64,000 nt of DNA from Syncephalis plumigaleata (Eukaryota; Zoopagomycota; Zoopagomycetes; Zoopagales; Piptocephalidaceae): contig JAIXMF010000001.1 in the NCBI GenBank assembly GCA_025201365.1, forward strand, positions 2,604,001 through 2,668,000, given 5' to 3'. The position numbers and the translations under genes were made by a program. Shown one piece after another: positions 10,386 through 22,969 of the stretch. How positions within the stretch are numbered: the stretch's first letter is position 1; each line of letters opens with the position of its first letter. The notes beneath the pieces are model-generated. The model did not search any database and was not told where the DNA came from. It saw nothing but the letters and a program-made list of their open reading frames with translations.

Positions 10386-13300
10386 ATAGTGATTAATACA
10401 TATAAATGATAATACTATTTGTGTATCATTAATAGCAACTATAGATGATTGTAATGTTGTGTATCGATATTCTATGCCATCAATGAAACGAACAACAACC
10501 GAAACAACGATAACAATGACACCCTACATTGATTGGAATGGAATATTTTACGATATAATTAGGAATGGGAAAGGGAGGGTGACAGGTAAGAACCCTTATG
10601 CCCCTCTAATGTAAGCGACTACATTTGTCAATATTGGCGCCATCATTCAACTCATGCGCACACACACGTACACGTACACGTACATACGAATCAATGCATG
10701 AATGAGTGAATATGCCGACGATAACGAGTAATTAGAGAATAATCAATACTAGTTTATGTGTGTCTGTGTGTCTGTGTGTCTACAATTCTATCGATTCATT
10801 TATCATTGATGCAATGCAATGGCTGGCTGGCTGGCTGGCTGGCTAGAGCGTGTATTAATTCATCAATACCAGTATCATTATAGTGAAAGTAGAAAGTAAA
10901 GCAAAGGACGAGGAAGCGAGCGGGAATAGCCATGATACTGGTAATTATGCATAGCTATGCATGTACATACAAATTGCAATGGGAACTACGAGAATAAATA
11001 TATCGATAATGATAATAATCACTATGGAATTCTTTATGCATTGTTGTGCTTACACTAACATCAACAAAGAAGAAAGAAAGATAGCCGACTATTGTTCAAT
11101 GCTGTAAATTTGTACAATGCATATCTGTCCATTTTACGCGTTTGTATTCCATGATATAATATTATCTACTGCTACTACTACTAGTATAATGATTGGTATG
11201 TATTTTTTAGACATGGTTGACGGGGTATAGCAATGCATTACACATACGTGAAGCAACGATATTATAGACCTTTGACGAGTGTAGTAGTGTTCTGTTTATT
11301 GTTTGGAGGAATATGCAAGAAAATTTTGTGTCCCGTTAATGAAACGACGATAACTTGTTCTAACAATGCTGCTACACTGATAAACGTATTAGGAAAAAAA
11401 GAACAAGTTGATGTGGGCACATACCAGTTGTAACTATTTTTACCATTGCTATTAGAATAAGAACAAGAGCGGTAGCAATACTCCCGTATGAATTAGGGTA
11501 GGGTAGGGTATGGCCCAAGCATTTCATCCATCTCATCCATCTCATCCCGTTTCATTGATTCATTCATTCATAGAGCGAGCGAACAAAAGAGGGTGGTGCA
11601 CTCAAGCGCGGAATGCCACTCTGCCGTGTAACCGCATGGACAACTAACACGGCTGGTTGGCGTATAGTGGCATGCACAATGGATATAATAAAATTTCCGA
11701 CATTCCAATGCACGTACTGCGCAAGTAGTAACAGTAACAGAAGCAGTAACAGTAAAAAATGGCTTAGCAGTTACTATGAGATGAGAATAAATCATACAAT
11801 GGTTATTATCATCAATAGTATTAGATAGATTGTATAATTGCTCTTCATATACTGACTGCTCTATCAAGGTGATGATTATCGATGAGATATAGTCGTGGAA
11901 GAACTTCCACTTTTGCTAATTGGCATGGTCGGTCAGGCGCTCATCTCAAACCCACCCTGATTTCTTCCCTTTTTCTCTACATTCTCGGAATGATAGTGAA
12001 CTGTGTACAACGGATAACAAGAGGGTGTGGCCTACCCTCTCAATTGCACCGCGTGCTTCTTGCTTATTTCGTTATTGCTATAGCTATTGCTATCGCTATT
12101 ACGCTTGCTATTGGCATGAATACGCCACGTGATAGTCTAACGAGCACGCTTGTCGTTTTGAAAGAAAGATTCCGTGCTGCACAAGTGCGTAATTACATGT
12201 CTCCCTCTAGGAAACAAGAGTGACATGAATAGAACGTCAACCTATTAAATCAAGTTCGCGCTACTACCGCGGAGTTATTAGGCGGAGACAAACGAACAAG
12301 TGATTTGGTGCTTGCCGCGAACGAACACATACCGTAAATCAATTACCAAATGCGGTATTGCTAATATACTGAGCTATTGCCATAATTGTCGATAAATTAA
12401 TTGTTGAGGATAGTTCATCCGTTGTGTATCGAGCCTTTGTACATTGACATTGGAATAATAGACACTGGTGTAGGTAGTAGAACTCACTAGTTTGTTTGTT
12501 TGTTTGCTTTATTTTTCGTATCTGACTGTGCCATTGACTACAATGACGGTGGATGGATCATGTTAATATTATTCTTTGTTAATATGAATCATTGTTTTAC
12601 TATTCAATAACAATCAAGAAACAAGCAAGAAATAGCCATGCCACGTCTGTTCACCTGACCAATAATATTTGCCTTGTACTTCAATGGACACGGTTACACG
12701 AAATGAAATGTTCAAGTTCTACCTACTCGCATTCATTCTTTATTCTTTCATTCATCATCTACATTGTTAGCGCTGTTGTCTTAATTGTCATTGCGCTAAC
12801 ATTTAGTGACATATTGTTGGTTCCAAATTGCTTTCTTATTGTAGCTGCAACTATGAGTTAGCCGGTTATCATTGTTTCGACTAATCTGGACGGTGTTTCT
12901 CTTTACGTATAATGACGCAGCGGCTAAAATAGATAACACCGCAGATCGGTCGGTGCTACCATTAGACCAATCATAAGAATGGAACAGTCATTCTGTGCAA
13001 TAAAGGATACATACAATGAATAGACGTTAATCTATATGGTACAAAGTCATTTATCGTCATCATCGTCATCATTATGATAATAGTATTACAAGTAGTAGCA
13101 GCAATAATGTAGTAGTAGTAGTAGTAGTGATAATCGGATAGATTTTTGACGCGACAAATACGCACAGGGCGCCACTAATGGTGATGCGTCTGCATGCACG
13201 CGTCCACAACGACCATTGAACACCGTTACTGCTGCCGTTACTGCTGCTGCCGCTGCTACTATCACCACCGTATAAATCAAAATCCCGCTGATCTACGCGA

Positions 13301-14882
13301 CAATAATACATGTGCATCACTATGGATATAATTGCTTGTCCTATCCTTCCAAAAAAGAACTGGATAAGGTAACACGAAATGGACCCATTCCATCCACCAT
13401 GGTGAACGTGGCAGCTAGCTCACAATTATTTCCTCCCCATTTTTGGTTACGTGTATTTTGCATGCCACTCCATTGCTTGGTCTTTTACCGTCATACATTA
13501 AGCATTAAGCGCTAATACGCTGATAGATTGCTAAAAAATACACACAAGCACATACATACATACATGCCAATAATTATTTATTTATTTTTGTTGCTACAAC
13601 AATTGTACCAATATCAACGCAGTAACAAACAGTATTCTTACAACTATGACATTTGTTTAGTGTCATGTAGATCAATAATTCCTTCCTACAGTGTTTTACT
13701 CAGAGTCTGCTTGTTACCCCTTTGCCTTTGCGTATATGTGTATGTGTATGTGTCAAGGCCCGTTGAACAGTAGAAAAAGAAATACTTTTTCTGAGGTTAC
13801 CAAAAGAATGTAGTCAAAGCCGGTTTGCTGGCCCAATAGAAGTGAAAACGAAATTACGCATTTAGCAGCTGGCGTATATCTCGTTTTTTTCTCTTACGCA
13901 CCCTCTTTTTTTGGACGATTGCTTGTGCAAGCATTGCTGCGGGCTCCCGTTACACAAAGGTGAAGAAAAAAGAGGTTTATTCACCGCTTGGGATGGTCGA
14001 GTACTTTTTTTTCCTTACACTGCATTCGGAAACAAATCATCAATCAATGTTACTAACTAACAGACTAACAGATTAACTTACTAGTTGAATAACTAACAGA
14101 CTAGCTAGCTAGCCAGCTAACTAACTAGCTAATTGACTAGGATGTTACCCCCATCATCTCTCATCATCATCGTCGTCGTTGTAATGATTCGTAAATGAAT
14201 CCTTTTTTTCCTTTCATCATCCTATCCCTCTTATCTTCCTAATTTGCTTACCATTGTATCATCGACAATAAATTTCCTGCTTGGCTGGCTAGGCTAACCA
14301 GTGTCCACTATGGCTTAGTTCCTTTGTGTATTAGACGGACTATCTATGGCAATTACCCTCAATCTCTCCGTTGTGTATTGTGTCGCTGCCCCTCACACTC
14401 TCATTCATTACTCAATTGGCTCATCTCATTCAGTAGAGCTGAAATTAGTAAGAGTACAGTTGAAAATCCTACGCATTCGCCTTGGATCATCGATACTCTG
14501 CTAGAGAGTAATGTAACCGTTACAATAAACGCTAGAACTATTGCTACTACTAATTATATTCGTTGTGTTTAACTGTTGCCTTTTCGACTATCGAATTAAT
14601 AGCGGAGTTTCGTGCTATCACTTAAAATACGCAACTATTACCGTCGTCATTCGTCGTAATCGTTCATCTATATTGTGTCTACACATTTTATACATCCATT
14701 CGCTGACCTACTTATTTACTCGTTCACCTACGCTATAGATATTACAGTTTATTCGCTTCATTATACTCCGACGATTCAATAGATACGCGACGTGTTATTG
14801 CGTTAATTCATTGCCCTTGTTCAACGTCACCTTTGCCGTGGCTTGCTATACATTTCTCCGCTCCTATCCATCACTCTACCTC

Positions 14883-14918
<36 letters not shown>

Positions 14919-16801
14919 CAAGTATAAATTGCGTATTGCTTCATTGGCTGGACTTGTTATCGAACATACTCATTTACGCATCGGTTCAAGGTCTCAGTAT
15001 TGATACATCGCTGCCAGTGCCAGTGCCATTGCTCTTTCATCGATCTGTCAGCAGACGCCATTCCTGCCATTCCATTAGAAAGCATCTGTCCATTTGCTTG
15101 GGTTATTTTCACCTTTCTGCCCTTTCTCTCTCGCTTGCTCTCTCTCTCTCTCTCTTTTTCTCTTTCTCCCTTCGAACACTTGTCCGCGTGCCTAAACAGG
15201 TTCTTGTCGCCAGTGTGTGTACCCCATCCCTCTAGGGACCTCGTTTATCACACCCTTCTCAATTCAATTACTTTGCATCCTTGTGTGTGTGTGTGTGCCA
15301 TTATCGCCGACACCAACACCTAAAGTATACCCTCTTTTCTTTCCTCTTCCAAAATCCATCTACTTTGTTCATTGTGTGTGTGTCTCTTGCGCCTAGCAGG
15401 ATAATTGCCGCGCTCACACGCCTCGTATCAACTTCCTTCCATCTTACAGTAATACGGCAATTTAGCAGCGTCAATAAGTAACAATAGCACTAGGCAAAAA
15501 ACCTGTTACGCCCTGAGAGTATAAAACTACCTCGATCCGTTGCTCGTCTTAAAGGGCCAATCTATTGCCTAGTGTTCACACTTCCGTTTATTATATCTAC
15601 ACGCATACATCTCCGACTGTGTCAATTACAACTGTTTAATTGTTGTGTTGCTCCTTTCTATCTCTTTCTCTCTCTCTCTCTCTCGTTATTTCGTTCTCTT
15701 TATTTCTATTCCGCTTAATATTTCCGTTTAGTTAGTCATCTTTATTTCTATTTGACTCTGGTAATATATATACACAGTCCTTCTACGCCCTTCCTTATCT
15801 GGTTCGTGTGTGTGTGTGTGCATTATTATATACGCTGCCGTCCTCTTTTTTTCGTTTTACTGCGTTAGCACTTCCTTTCTATCTCTTTCTACGTACATTT
15901 GTTTATTTATCCACGTTATTCATCTTTCTCCTTTAGTTGCCGCTGCCTATTGGCTTTGTTGACCCTTATACCGAACTGTTTAGTATAATTTCCTAGTAGA
16001 ACGTACAGTAATATATATATTGCTTGACGTGGATTGTAATACTCGCTCTCTCTCTCTCTTTCTATCCACATCATACCTATATCCATCTTCGTAGTCATTC
16101 CATCGTCTATTCATTCTTAATCACTCACTCCCTGTGTTAAGAATTAATTATTACACGCTTGACTCGTCAGCAATATATATATATCCTAAAGTACAGCTTG
16201 TCTATACCTTCTGTTCTTTCCTTATTCTTATCGGCGTTGTATTTGGCTAATATTTTTATATAGACTCCGATAGCTGTCGTTGCTACTTTCACGCTAACTA
16301 AATCTGCTTTTTCTTTGTCAAAGCGCACGCACGACTTGATCGATTATTATTTACGCCTTATCTCAACTATAGTTGACCTTAATTCTCTGTCAATTATTTG
16401 CAACGCTCCTCTCTCTCTCTCTCCCTCTGTTTACTCTAATACTATATTGTCCATCCTCGTATCCTCTGTCACTATTACTCCTCATACAGTCATCAACTAT
16501 ACAACTATTACAATCATTATTGCCATCATATCCGGGGTTTGAATCTCGTATTTGCACAACAGCGGTATATTAATTAATAATTGGTAAGTGGTTGACTTTG
16601 CCCACGTAGTAACATTCGAATCATTGATTCGTTGTACTCCTTGGCATTTCATAATAATTTACTTACTAACTTGTCATTTTACATTGTACTACATTATATC
16701 ATATAGAGAAACTTGTTTCTTTAAAAACAATCCATTCTCACATTCACTCGCTCACTCACTCACTCATTCTTTGATTACTTCTCGCTTACGCGCACATTAC
16801 T
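10386..16801. other. Gene-poor region and long pyrimidine-rich leader upstream of bHLH gene
   Basis: I see no convincing gene in these 6.4 kb. The left half is AT-rich with simple repeats: a GGCT run near 10820-10845, GTGTCT repeats near 10760, TAGGG-like repeats near 11497-11511, and a CTAACTAG-rich stretch at 14055-14140. From about 14.3 kb to the bHLH start the plus strand becomes strikingly C/T-rich, with a TG run at 14885-14915 and CT runs near 15130, 15665 and 16410. This fits a long promoter plus 5' leader, possibly with a leader intron (a GTAAGTGG donor-like site at 16585). Short open frames such as 11233-11433 and 11882-12223 have no recognisable similarity. Confidence 0.5.
14885..14915. 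repeat. (TG)n microsatellite
   Basis: About 15 uninterrupted TG units in the C/T-rich leader region of the bHLH gene. Similar shorter tracts occur at 15284, 15372 and 15807. Confidence 0.9.
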
Positions 16802-17938
16802 ATGTCTCTTTCTCCAATCAACGGTGGCTCCATCATCCAATTCCCTCGTACTCACGGTATGTCCATGACACTAGGCCAATCAACTATGCCTCTTAATTCC
16901 GTTGCAGCTGCCCACGCAGCCGCCCACGCCGTATCGCAACAACGTATGGTTGTTGCCGACAACTCCATGGCCAAGCGCAATGCTAACAATGCGCAGAAAC
17001 GTGCCAATCACAACGCAATCGAGCGTGCTCGTCGTGAATGCCTCAACTCCAAGTTCCAAGAGTTGGCCCATTCAATTCCCTCCCTGTCGCAGGTCCGTCG
17101 TCCATCCAAGTCGGTCATTGTGCAAAAGAGTCTCGAGTACATCTACTCGAGCAAGCAACGCACCGACATGCGCGAGCGTGAACTACGATCGGTCAAGAAC
17201 GAGAACGTGTCCCTACGCGAGGAAGTCGACCGTCTTCGTCGTGCTCTCGGTCTTAGCCCATTGCCAGAGCGTCCTCGCACGCAATCACCCGAGCCGGAGG
17301 AGACGGCCGACACCACCGAGTTGGCTCGCACCCTCTCGTCCGACTCCTCCAAATCGACCGGTGCCGACAAGAAGAAGCGTACATCGTCGAACTACTCCAC
17401 CGGTCACGATAACGATGAGGATAGCGACGAGTTGAGCGAGACCGGTCACTCGTTCTCCTCGCTCGTTTCACCGCAGGTACACACCCCGTCCACACCTACC
17501 GCGGGTATGTTCGCCTCGTCCGTTCAGAACTCACCCCGTACCATGGGTCCAACGAGTGCCGGTTCCATACCAGGCTTCCTCGACTACATGCACGGCGATA
17601 TTAATGGCGGTATGTCCCCGGTGGTTTCAGGATTCGTGTCGCCACTCGGTTTCCCCACACAAGCCGTACACCCAGTGATGGACATGTACAGCACACCATT
17701 GTCCATCGCCACTACCGCTGCCGCCATGGCCGCTGCCGTACACGCCGCATCGCCATTGCCACACCAACAGATCTTCCTACCCAGCCCAAGTGAAGATGTG
17801 TTCAACATGAACGAGCTTATGATGTCCGGATGCATCGATCAGAGCAATAACGGTATGGTCTCGATGGGTTCAAGCCTAGCTACATCCAACTCGGCGATCA
17901 TTGAACCACAGCAGATTCAAACACCACCACTTAACTAG
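16802..17938 (+). CDS. bHLH-leucine zipper transcription factor
   Basis: Single-exon gene for 378 residues. The basic region near residues 69-83 (KRANHNAIERARRECLN) has the His-Glu-Arg pattern (H..IERARR) of E-box binding bHLH proteins. The helix-loop-helix follows (FQELAHSIPSL, loop, KSVIVQKSLEYI). A heptad-like helix ([20 protein letters not shown]) directly after helix 2 suggests a bHLH-ZIP dimer of Myc/Max/Cbf1 type. The remainder is Ser/Thr/Pro-rich and Ala-rich, probably disordered regulatory sequence. Codons are richer in C at third positions than those of neighbours, and the gene lacks introns, both hints of high expression. The specific orthologue is unclear. The very long C/T-rich upstream region suggests complex control. 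Confidence 0.88.
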   Translation: MSLSPINGGSIIQFPRTHGMSMTLGQSTMPLNSVAAAHAAAHAVSQQRMVVADNSMAKRNANNAQKRANHNAIERARRECLNSKFQELAHSIPSLSQVRRPSKSVIVQKSLEYIYSSKQRTDMRERELRSVKNENVSLREEVDRLRRALGLSPLPERPRTQSPEPEETADTTELARTLSSDSSKSTGADKKKRTSSNYSTGHDNDEDSDELSETGHSFSSLVSPQVHTPSTPTAGMFASSVQNSPRTMGPTSAGSIPGFLDYMHGDINGGMSPVVSGFVSPLGFPTQAVHPVMDMYSTPLSIATTAAAMAAAVHAASPLPHQQIFLPSPSEDVFNMNELMMSGCIDQSNNGMVSMGSSLATSNSAIIEPQQIQTPPLN

Positions 17939-19292
17939 ATTGAGTGTGAAATACATGGAAAGTGATGTTATTATTGTTGCTGTTGCTGTTGTTGTATGTT
18001 GTTGTTACTATTACAATTGCAATTACCAGCATTCATTATTAGATTGCTTTGAATGATGTGTATATTGTAGTAACAGCATCAGCAATGATAATAGTATCCT
18101 TTCTATCTTTATTTTAATCTACTTTGCTTCTAGTCAAAGTTTTGTGGTTACGATATAGCTGGTACTATGTCGTGGCTGCTGTGTATTCTTACTGTTTCCT
18201 CGTTTTCTTTTCCGCTCGGCTTTATCATATCTCATATTGTGTTTGCACCCTCATATATATGCATACATACATACATGCACTACATCGATCTGCATTACAT
18301 TCGCTCTTCATTCTTCATACGGCATTTGGCATTTACGCGTGTTGTGCGTATGTGGGGCGCCCATCATCATCATCACCTACATATGTATATGTATATATAG
18401 TGTTTCTGTGCCGACATATACTATATATATTCATATATGTATACTATTCCTCTTCCGCAAGCGATACACAGCTACATCCATATAGATAGGACATTATCAT
18501 GACGTGCGCAATACATACTACGTGTCGTGTGCTGGTTCTCTCATCTTATCCGATGCTTGCATGTGTGAGCGCGTGATGCTATATATATATATATCGTCTA
18601 TTATATTATATCACGCAACATACGCATACACACGCATACACACATACCACCTATGTATAGCATCTATCGTACGATGATGTTTTATTGGTATTATAGCTTT
18701 GGGAGACTCGAAAAAATCACAACAATTGACATTCCTCGTTATACATGAACGTCACGTTGTGTGCAAGCTAGACTCGATCTTATAGTACGTGTATAATATT
18801 GGCATTAGTAATGATAGTATATTCGATCATATATATATCTATTCATTGCTTCTTGTTTATACTATTACTGATCGTGTCTAGCTCGCCCTTCTCTCTCCTC
18901 TCCTCTCCTCTTCTCTCGCTACTTCCTCACTTTACTCCTTTTCACCATCCTACCCGTTTACTCTCTACATTTGCGTTATTGCTTTTTTTTACTTGGTTTT
19001 ATTTGCTTATCCCACATCTATTTTAACATTTTTATCCCACAAGCATTTGATAAGAGAGTAAACCGGCTATTATATATTTACAACGATATGCTATGTTATT
19101 GTGATGTCAAGTCTATTATTATCTATTATTAATTTTTATTATTACCATATACATATACTACTACTACTACCACCGCCATTATATTACATGTGCGTGCATG
19201 TATACATATCCGATATGTGCACACACAAACGCTATTACTATTACTATTACTATTATATTACACATATACGCCAACATTTATATTTAAATGTT
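17939..19292. other. AT-rich intergenic region with microsatellites
   Basis: 3' flank of the bHLH gene and 3' flank of BMT5 (convergent). It contains TA and CATA tracts (18400-18450, 18580-18660) and TATTAC-type repeats (19220-19260). Short open frames here are low-complexity and match nothing I know. Confidence 0.5.
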
Positions 19293-20597
19293 TTAATCGC
19301 TATCACCATTATCGTCATCATCATCGTTGCTGTGGTCGGGATGCTGTTGCACTTCTGATCGTCGAGTTTTGGCTCCTTTTGTGGCGGATTTCTTGATGTT
19401 GGCATGATCAGAGTTTTTCCTTGCGAATATCAGCATTCGCGGGTTCTTGTCCATAATCTCCTCGTTGCCTGAGGCCGACACGCCCTCCTTGAACCCGAGG
19501 GTACGTCGATGCGTGTAGCCTGGATAGCATTCGGTTCGGAATGCCATCGATCTAGTACACTCTAACGAGTGGGCCCGAGCAAGCTTGCGTACCTGCCAGC
19601 TGTTGTAGGGCTCGCCCGACTTTAGGCTAATGTGGATCTCGCCGTTGACCGTGTCGCCGCACTCCCGACTGGTCAGGAATGATTTGGCGGAGGCAAGAAG
19701 GCAATAATAATTCCTGATTCACTCGGATGTTGCGATCCTGGTCTTTAATACCCGCGCCTATTGCCGATACATACCAATGATGTGTATATACACATGACAT
19801 ATAGTGGAGATAAATATAACGTATAGATTTAATGCACATATAGATAGATATATAGATAGATAGATAGATAGATAGATGAATCGTAATGATTACAAGATTG
19901 TTGTCATCATCATCATTGTTATTGTTGTTTGTATTATTACTTATTTCTTTGCTTATGTATATATGTGTGTACGTGTCTACATTTCTTGTTCTCCTCCTCA
20001 TGTTCCAAAAGTGTCCCAAGTTTACTTACCGGCATGCGGGAAATTGAATACAATCCGCGTGAATCTTCGATTGCGCAATGGCTTACAACTCGATAAATCC
20101 GTGCCATCAACGCCGAATAGAACGGTGGCCTCGGCTACCTTTACTGCTTCGGTGTTTGCATCCACTTCCTTATCGTATTTGGTCTTTGCGGTTTCCTCGT
20201 CGTCATAGGCCGTGGCAACCAACTGACTACCTTGCCCGCTTAAATGATGCTCAACGAGAGAACGAGCAAAACTAAAGTTTCCTATAGAAATGTGTCAACA
20301 TTGATCATGCGTATACAATCCATATAGTGTATCCTGCTTACCTTCTCCAACAAGTAGAATGGTATCGTTTTCGGTGTAGAGCTGAGCTTCTAAACGCTTT
20401 TGTACGCGTACTTGAGCAGCAACTGCCGCTTTGCTTCGTTGAGATTTATGGTTTGTTTTTCGTTGTTTCCCTAGCGATACACTATCAGCTTTAGCGGACA
20501 ACCACTCCTTGGTGGCTTGTTGTTTATGTGCTTTAGCTTGACGTTGTTGAAAGCTCGATAGTACTTGCTTCAGTTTGGCCTTCTTTGCTTTCGGCAT
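19293..20597 (-). CDS. BMT5: BMT5-like 25S rRNA (uridine-N3)-methyltransferase (one apparent frame change)
   Basis: Rossmann-fold methyltransferase of the BMT5/FDXACB1-like family, which methylates uridine in large-subunit rRNA in the nucleolus. Exons: 20597-20342, 20281-20030 and 19757-19293. The N-terminus is Lys-rich (MPKAKKAKLKQ). The SAM-binding motif GEGNFSFARSL spans intron 1. Then come VATAYDDEE, FGVDGTDLS, the diagnostic IVFNFPHAGAGIKDQDRNI split by intron 2, GEIHISLKSGEPYNSW, and an acidic tail. Between NQELL and ASAKSF the frame changes near 19697; total exon length is off by one base, or two in the other sense. Intron 2 is unusually long (272 nt) and contains a GATA microsatellite. 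It is divergent from TIM10 with 185 bp between start codons. Confidence 0.88.
19841..19877. repeat. (GATA)n microsatellite inside BMT5 intron 2
   Basis: Tetranucleotide GATA units lie within the 272-nt second intron of BMT5, which probably explains why this intron is several times longer than its neighbours. Confidence 0.85.
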
Positions 20598-20782
20598 GAT
20601 GGAAAATTTTTATTAAAACAAGAAAAAAGTGATGTAACAAATTAACAGACAGCACAATGATTTGTATAGTGGTCAAATCTGTTTACATCACACCGTTAAA
20701 TCGCTCGTCTTTTCTTTCTTTCTTTCTTTCTTGACTACTTTACAGTTATTACTTACACTAGTATACTTATAGTCGAGTCATC

Positions 20783-21161
20783 ATGAGTTTCAACATGTTC
20801 GGCAGTGGTGGTGGTGCAGGTCCTGTTTTGGGCCAGAACCAAACAATCAATCCAAATAACATTGCTATGGCCGAGCAGGAACTTGACATGATCACTGACA
20901 CGTTCAATCGGTAAGTAGGCATAATGGGATATGCATTCGCAGTTAAACCAATCTAATAAGCACGTTTCCTCTTCGTATATCCATCTTTAAAGCATTGTTG
21001 ATGTTTGTCATAGCAAATGTATCAAGAACAAATACATTGACGGTGAACTGACCAAGGGTGAATCAGTATGCATTGATCGTTGTGTAAGCAAGTTCTTCAC
21101 CGTTAATAAGACTGTTGGTGAAAAATTAATGGCGCAGCAACAACAAATGCAACAAAAGTAA
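20783..21161 (+). CDS. TIM10: TIM10, small Tim chaperone of the mitochondrial intermembrane space
   Basis: Two exons, 20783-20910 and 20993-21161, giving 98 residues. The twin CX3C motifs CHSKC and CIDRC are present with spacing typical of small Tims. The start MSFNMFGSGGG, the stretch AEQELDMITDTFNR and the tail VSKFFTVNKTVGEKL match TIM10 rather than TIM9. TIM10 forms a hexamer with TIM9 that escorts carrier proteins to the TIM22 translocase, whose channel subunit is encoded 3 kb away (24380-25112). Confidence 0.95.
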
Positions 21162-21349
21162 ACGCGCATAACTAGCGTCGCGTATCGCTTTCCTTTCATT
21201 GACGTGTTTCAAGCGGTGGATGCACACAAATAGCTAGTAAAATTATGGTTACCTATTTATTATCATCTACTTCCCAATATTACTTAATGCGTAAGCGCTA
21301 ATAAATGTTCATTAATGCAAATGCAGATGACATCAATCGTGCTAGCGGT

Positions 21350-22969
21350 TTAAAGTACAATAGCGGTCAGCATATCGTCGTCTTCCACATCTGTGTCGCC
21401 CACTTTATGCTGTGGATCGAGAATATCACCCTCCAACTCTAGTCGAACATTTGCTGTCTCGGGCAATTGTCGAATGCGAATGTACTCGTTTATGATTGTG
21501 CTTACAAGCGTAGTCTATTAGCAATCGCATATTGTAACATTAGTAATACGATGATAATTGGATGGTAACTCGATGATTATGACTTACCGGTTTAACGCGT
21601 AACTTCTCGTCGTTTCCAGCTTTGTCGCGTATTTTCAAATGAATCCATACGGGTGTTTCATTAGACGCTTGATTAGAACGACCATCTGCCAAAACATTAC
21701 TATTGTCGTCCTCGACTGCCGATACTAATTCAGCCAATTTACGCTTCCTTGACAGTTCACGTTCCACGCTTATATACTCGAATGTATCTACCGTGAATGC
21801 CTCTATGGTTGTATTGTAATGACCATTTAACTAACGAGTATACTTGAGCGTTAGTCGTAAATGTCCACTTACCGATTTCTACGTTACTCGTAATCCCTAA
21901 ACTATGTGGTGTACCATGCGGATATAGTCGTACATTCTTGAATACCAACACCACGTTATTCCTGGCCAAGTTCTTGCATTGACAATAGCCGTCTAGTAGT
22001 GCTTCAAATGGTTCAGTGGAATGCATACTAAATACGAGTGGACGTTCAAATTCCGCTAATTGTAGCGCGTTCTGCGTTGTAACGGGTAGCTGTGGATGTC
22101 GAATTGTTTTTATTAATATGTCAATCTTTGTGCCTTGACCTGACGACAAGCCATTTCGTGTCGTGCCGATATCAAATTGTTGTGGAATGTCTGATGCTAT
22201 CTTCTGTAGCTCAGGATCAAGATCGACCAGACTAGTTGTATCAATCTCGTTCTCTGTATCTACCAAATGATCATTACTGTCATCGTTGCACATTCTATTA
22301 ATCCGCTAATTATACTAATCAATGATTTCTTACATGTCATCTTCACCATTATACTGCGTGTTTAACTCGTGACCTCTACGTCGTGGTATGGCGAACTCTG
22401 GTGGCGGCGTTAACGATCGTTCCCTTTCTTCCTCTTCCTCTTCCTCTTCATCATTGTCATCATTGTCATCATCGTCAGATATTACAAGATTTCTAATGTA
22501 GATTTCTCATTAATAAATCGAGTTGTTGCATAGCCACAATAGGATACGTACACTGTTGATCCATTACCGCTATTACTATTACTACTAGTAGTTGATCGAG
22601 TGCTAGTCTTCGTTTTATGACGCATATCGGATGTGTCCTTAGTGGATTTAACATTTGTTGCCGTGTTTTCATCATCGCTATCGTCGGACAGTAATACAGA
22701 TACTATCCATATCATTATAATTAATATGAAGCATACTACACTAGAAACATAAATAACCCGTGCTTACCATTATTATTCAAGTAGTGTGTACTGGCTCGAC
22801 GGAAAAACGAATCAACTTGTTCGTCGTCATCGCTCACTGATTGCATTGGCGTATCCTGTATGGAAGGTTGTTTGGTGAGTGGTGTACGCTGCGCCGATAG
22901 CTTCTGCGGCTTGATACGTGGCCGTGGTTGCCGCGCTGATTCCGATGACGAACTATCCGTGTCAGACAT
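21350..22969 (-). CDS. RAD60: RAD60/ESC2/NIP45-like protein with two SUMO-like domains
   Basis: Multi-exon gene. The N-terminus is acidic, Ser-rich and disordered (SVSDDDEQVDSFFRR, then Asp/Glu runs). A first SUMO-like domain lies around KIDILIKTIRHPQLP ... VLVFKNVRLYPHGTP. The C-terminal SUMO-like domain is well conserved: VWIHLKIRDKAGNDEKLRVK, an intron, then TTLVSTIINEYIRIRQLP and LEGDILDPQHKVGDTDVEDD. This is the Rad60 SLD signature. The family works with the SUMO pathway (UBC9) and SMC5/6 in genome stability. The intron acceptor before MCNDDSNDH was chosen because it keeps the frame open. It is convergent with TIM10 and divergent from MED21. Which family member is the strict orthologue is not certain. 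Confidence 0.85.

Noticed and set aside
11497-11512. AGGGTAGGGTAGGG, telomere-like
   Set aside because: Only three imperfect units in the middle of a gene-bearing contig; ordinary microsatellite.
11882-12223. 113-codon frame with a hydrophobic run
   Set aside because: The hydrophobic part comes from a TAGCTATTGCTA simple repeat and there is no similarity to known proteins.
14843-15481. Overlapping plus-strand frames rich in Ser, Leu and Cys-Val runs
   Set aside because: They arise from CT and TG microsatellites.
16530-16560. GGGTTTGAATCTC resembling a tRNA B box
   Set aside because: No acceptor, D or anticodon arm can be built upstream; the T loop lacks the invariant C.
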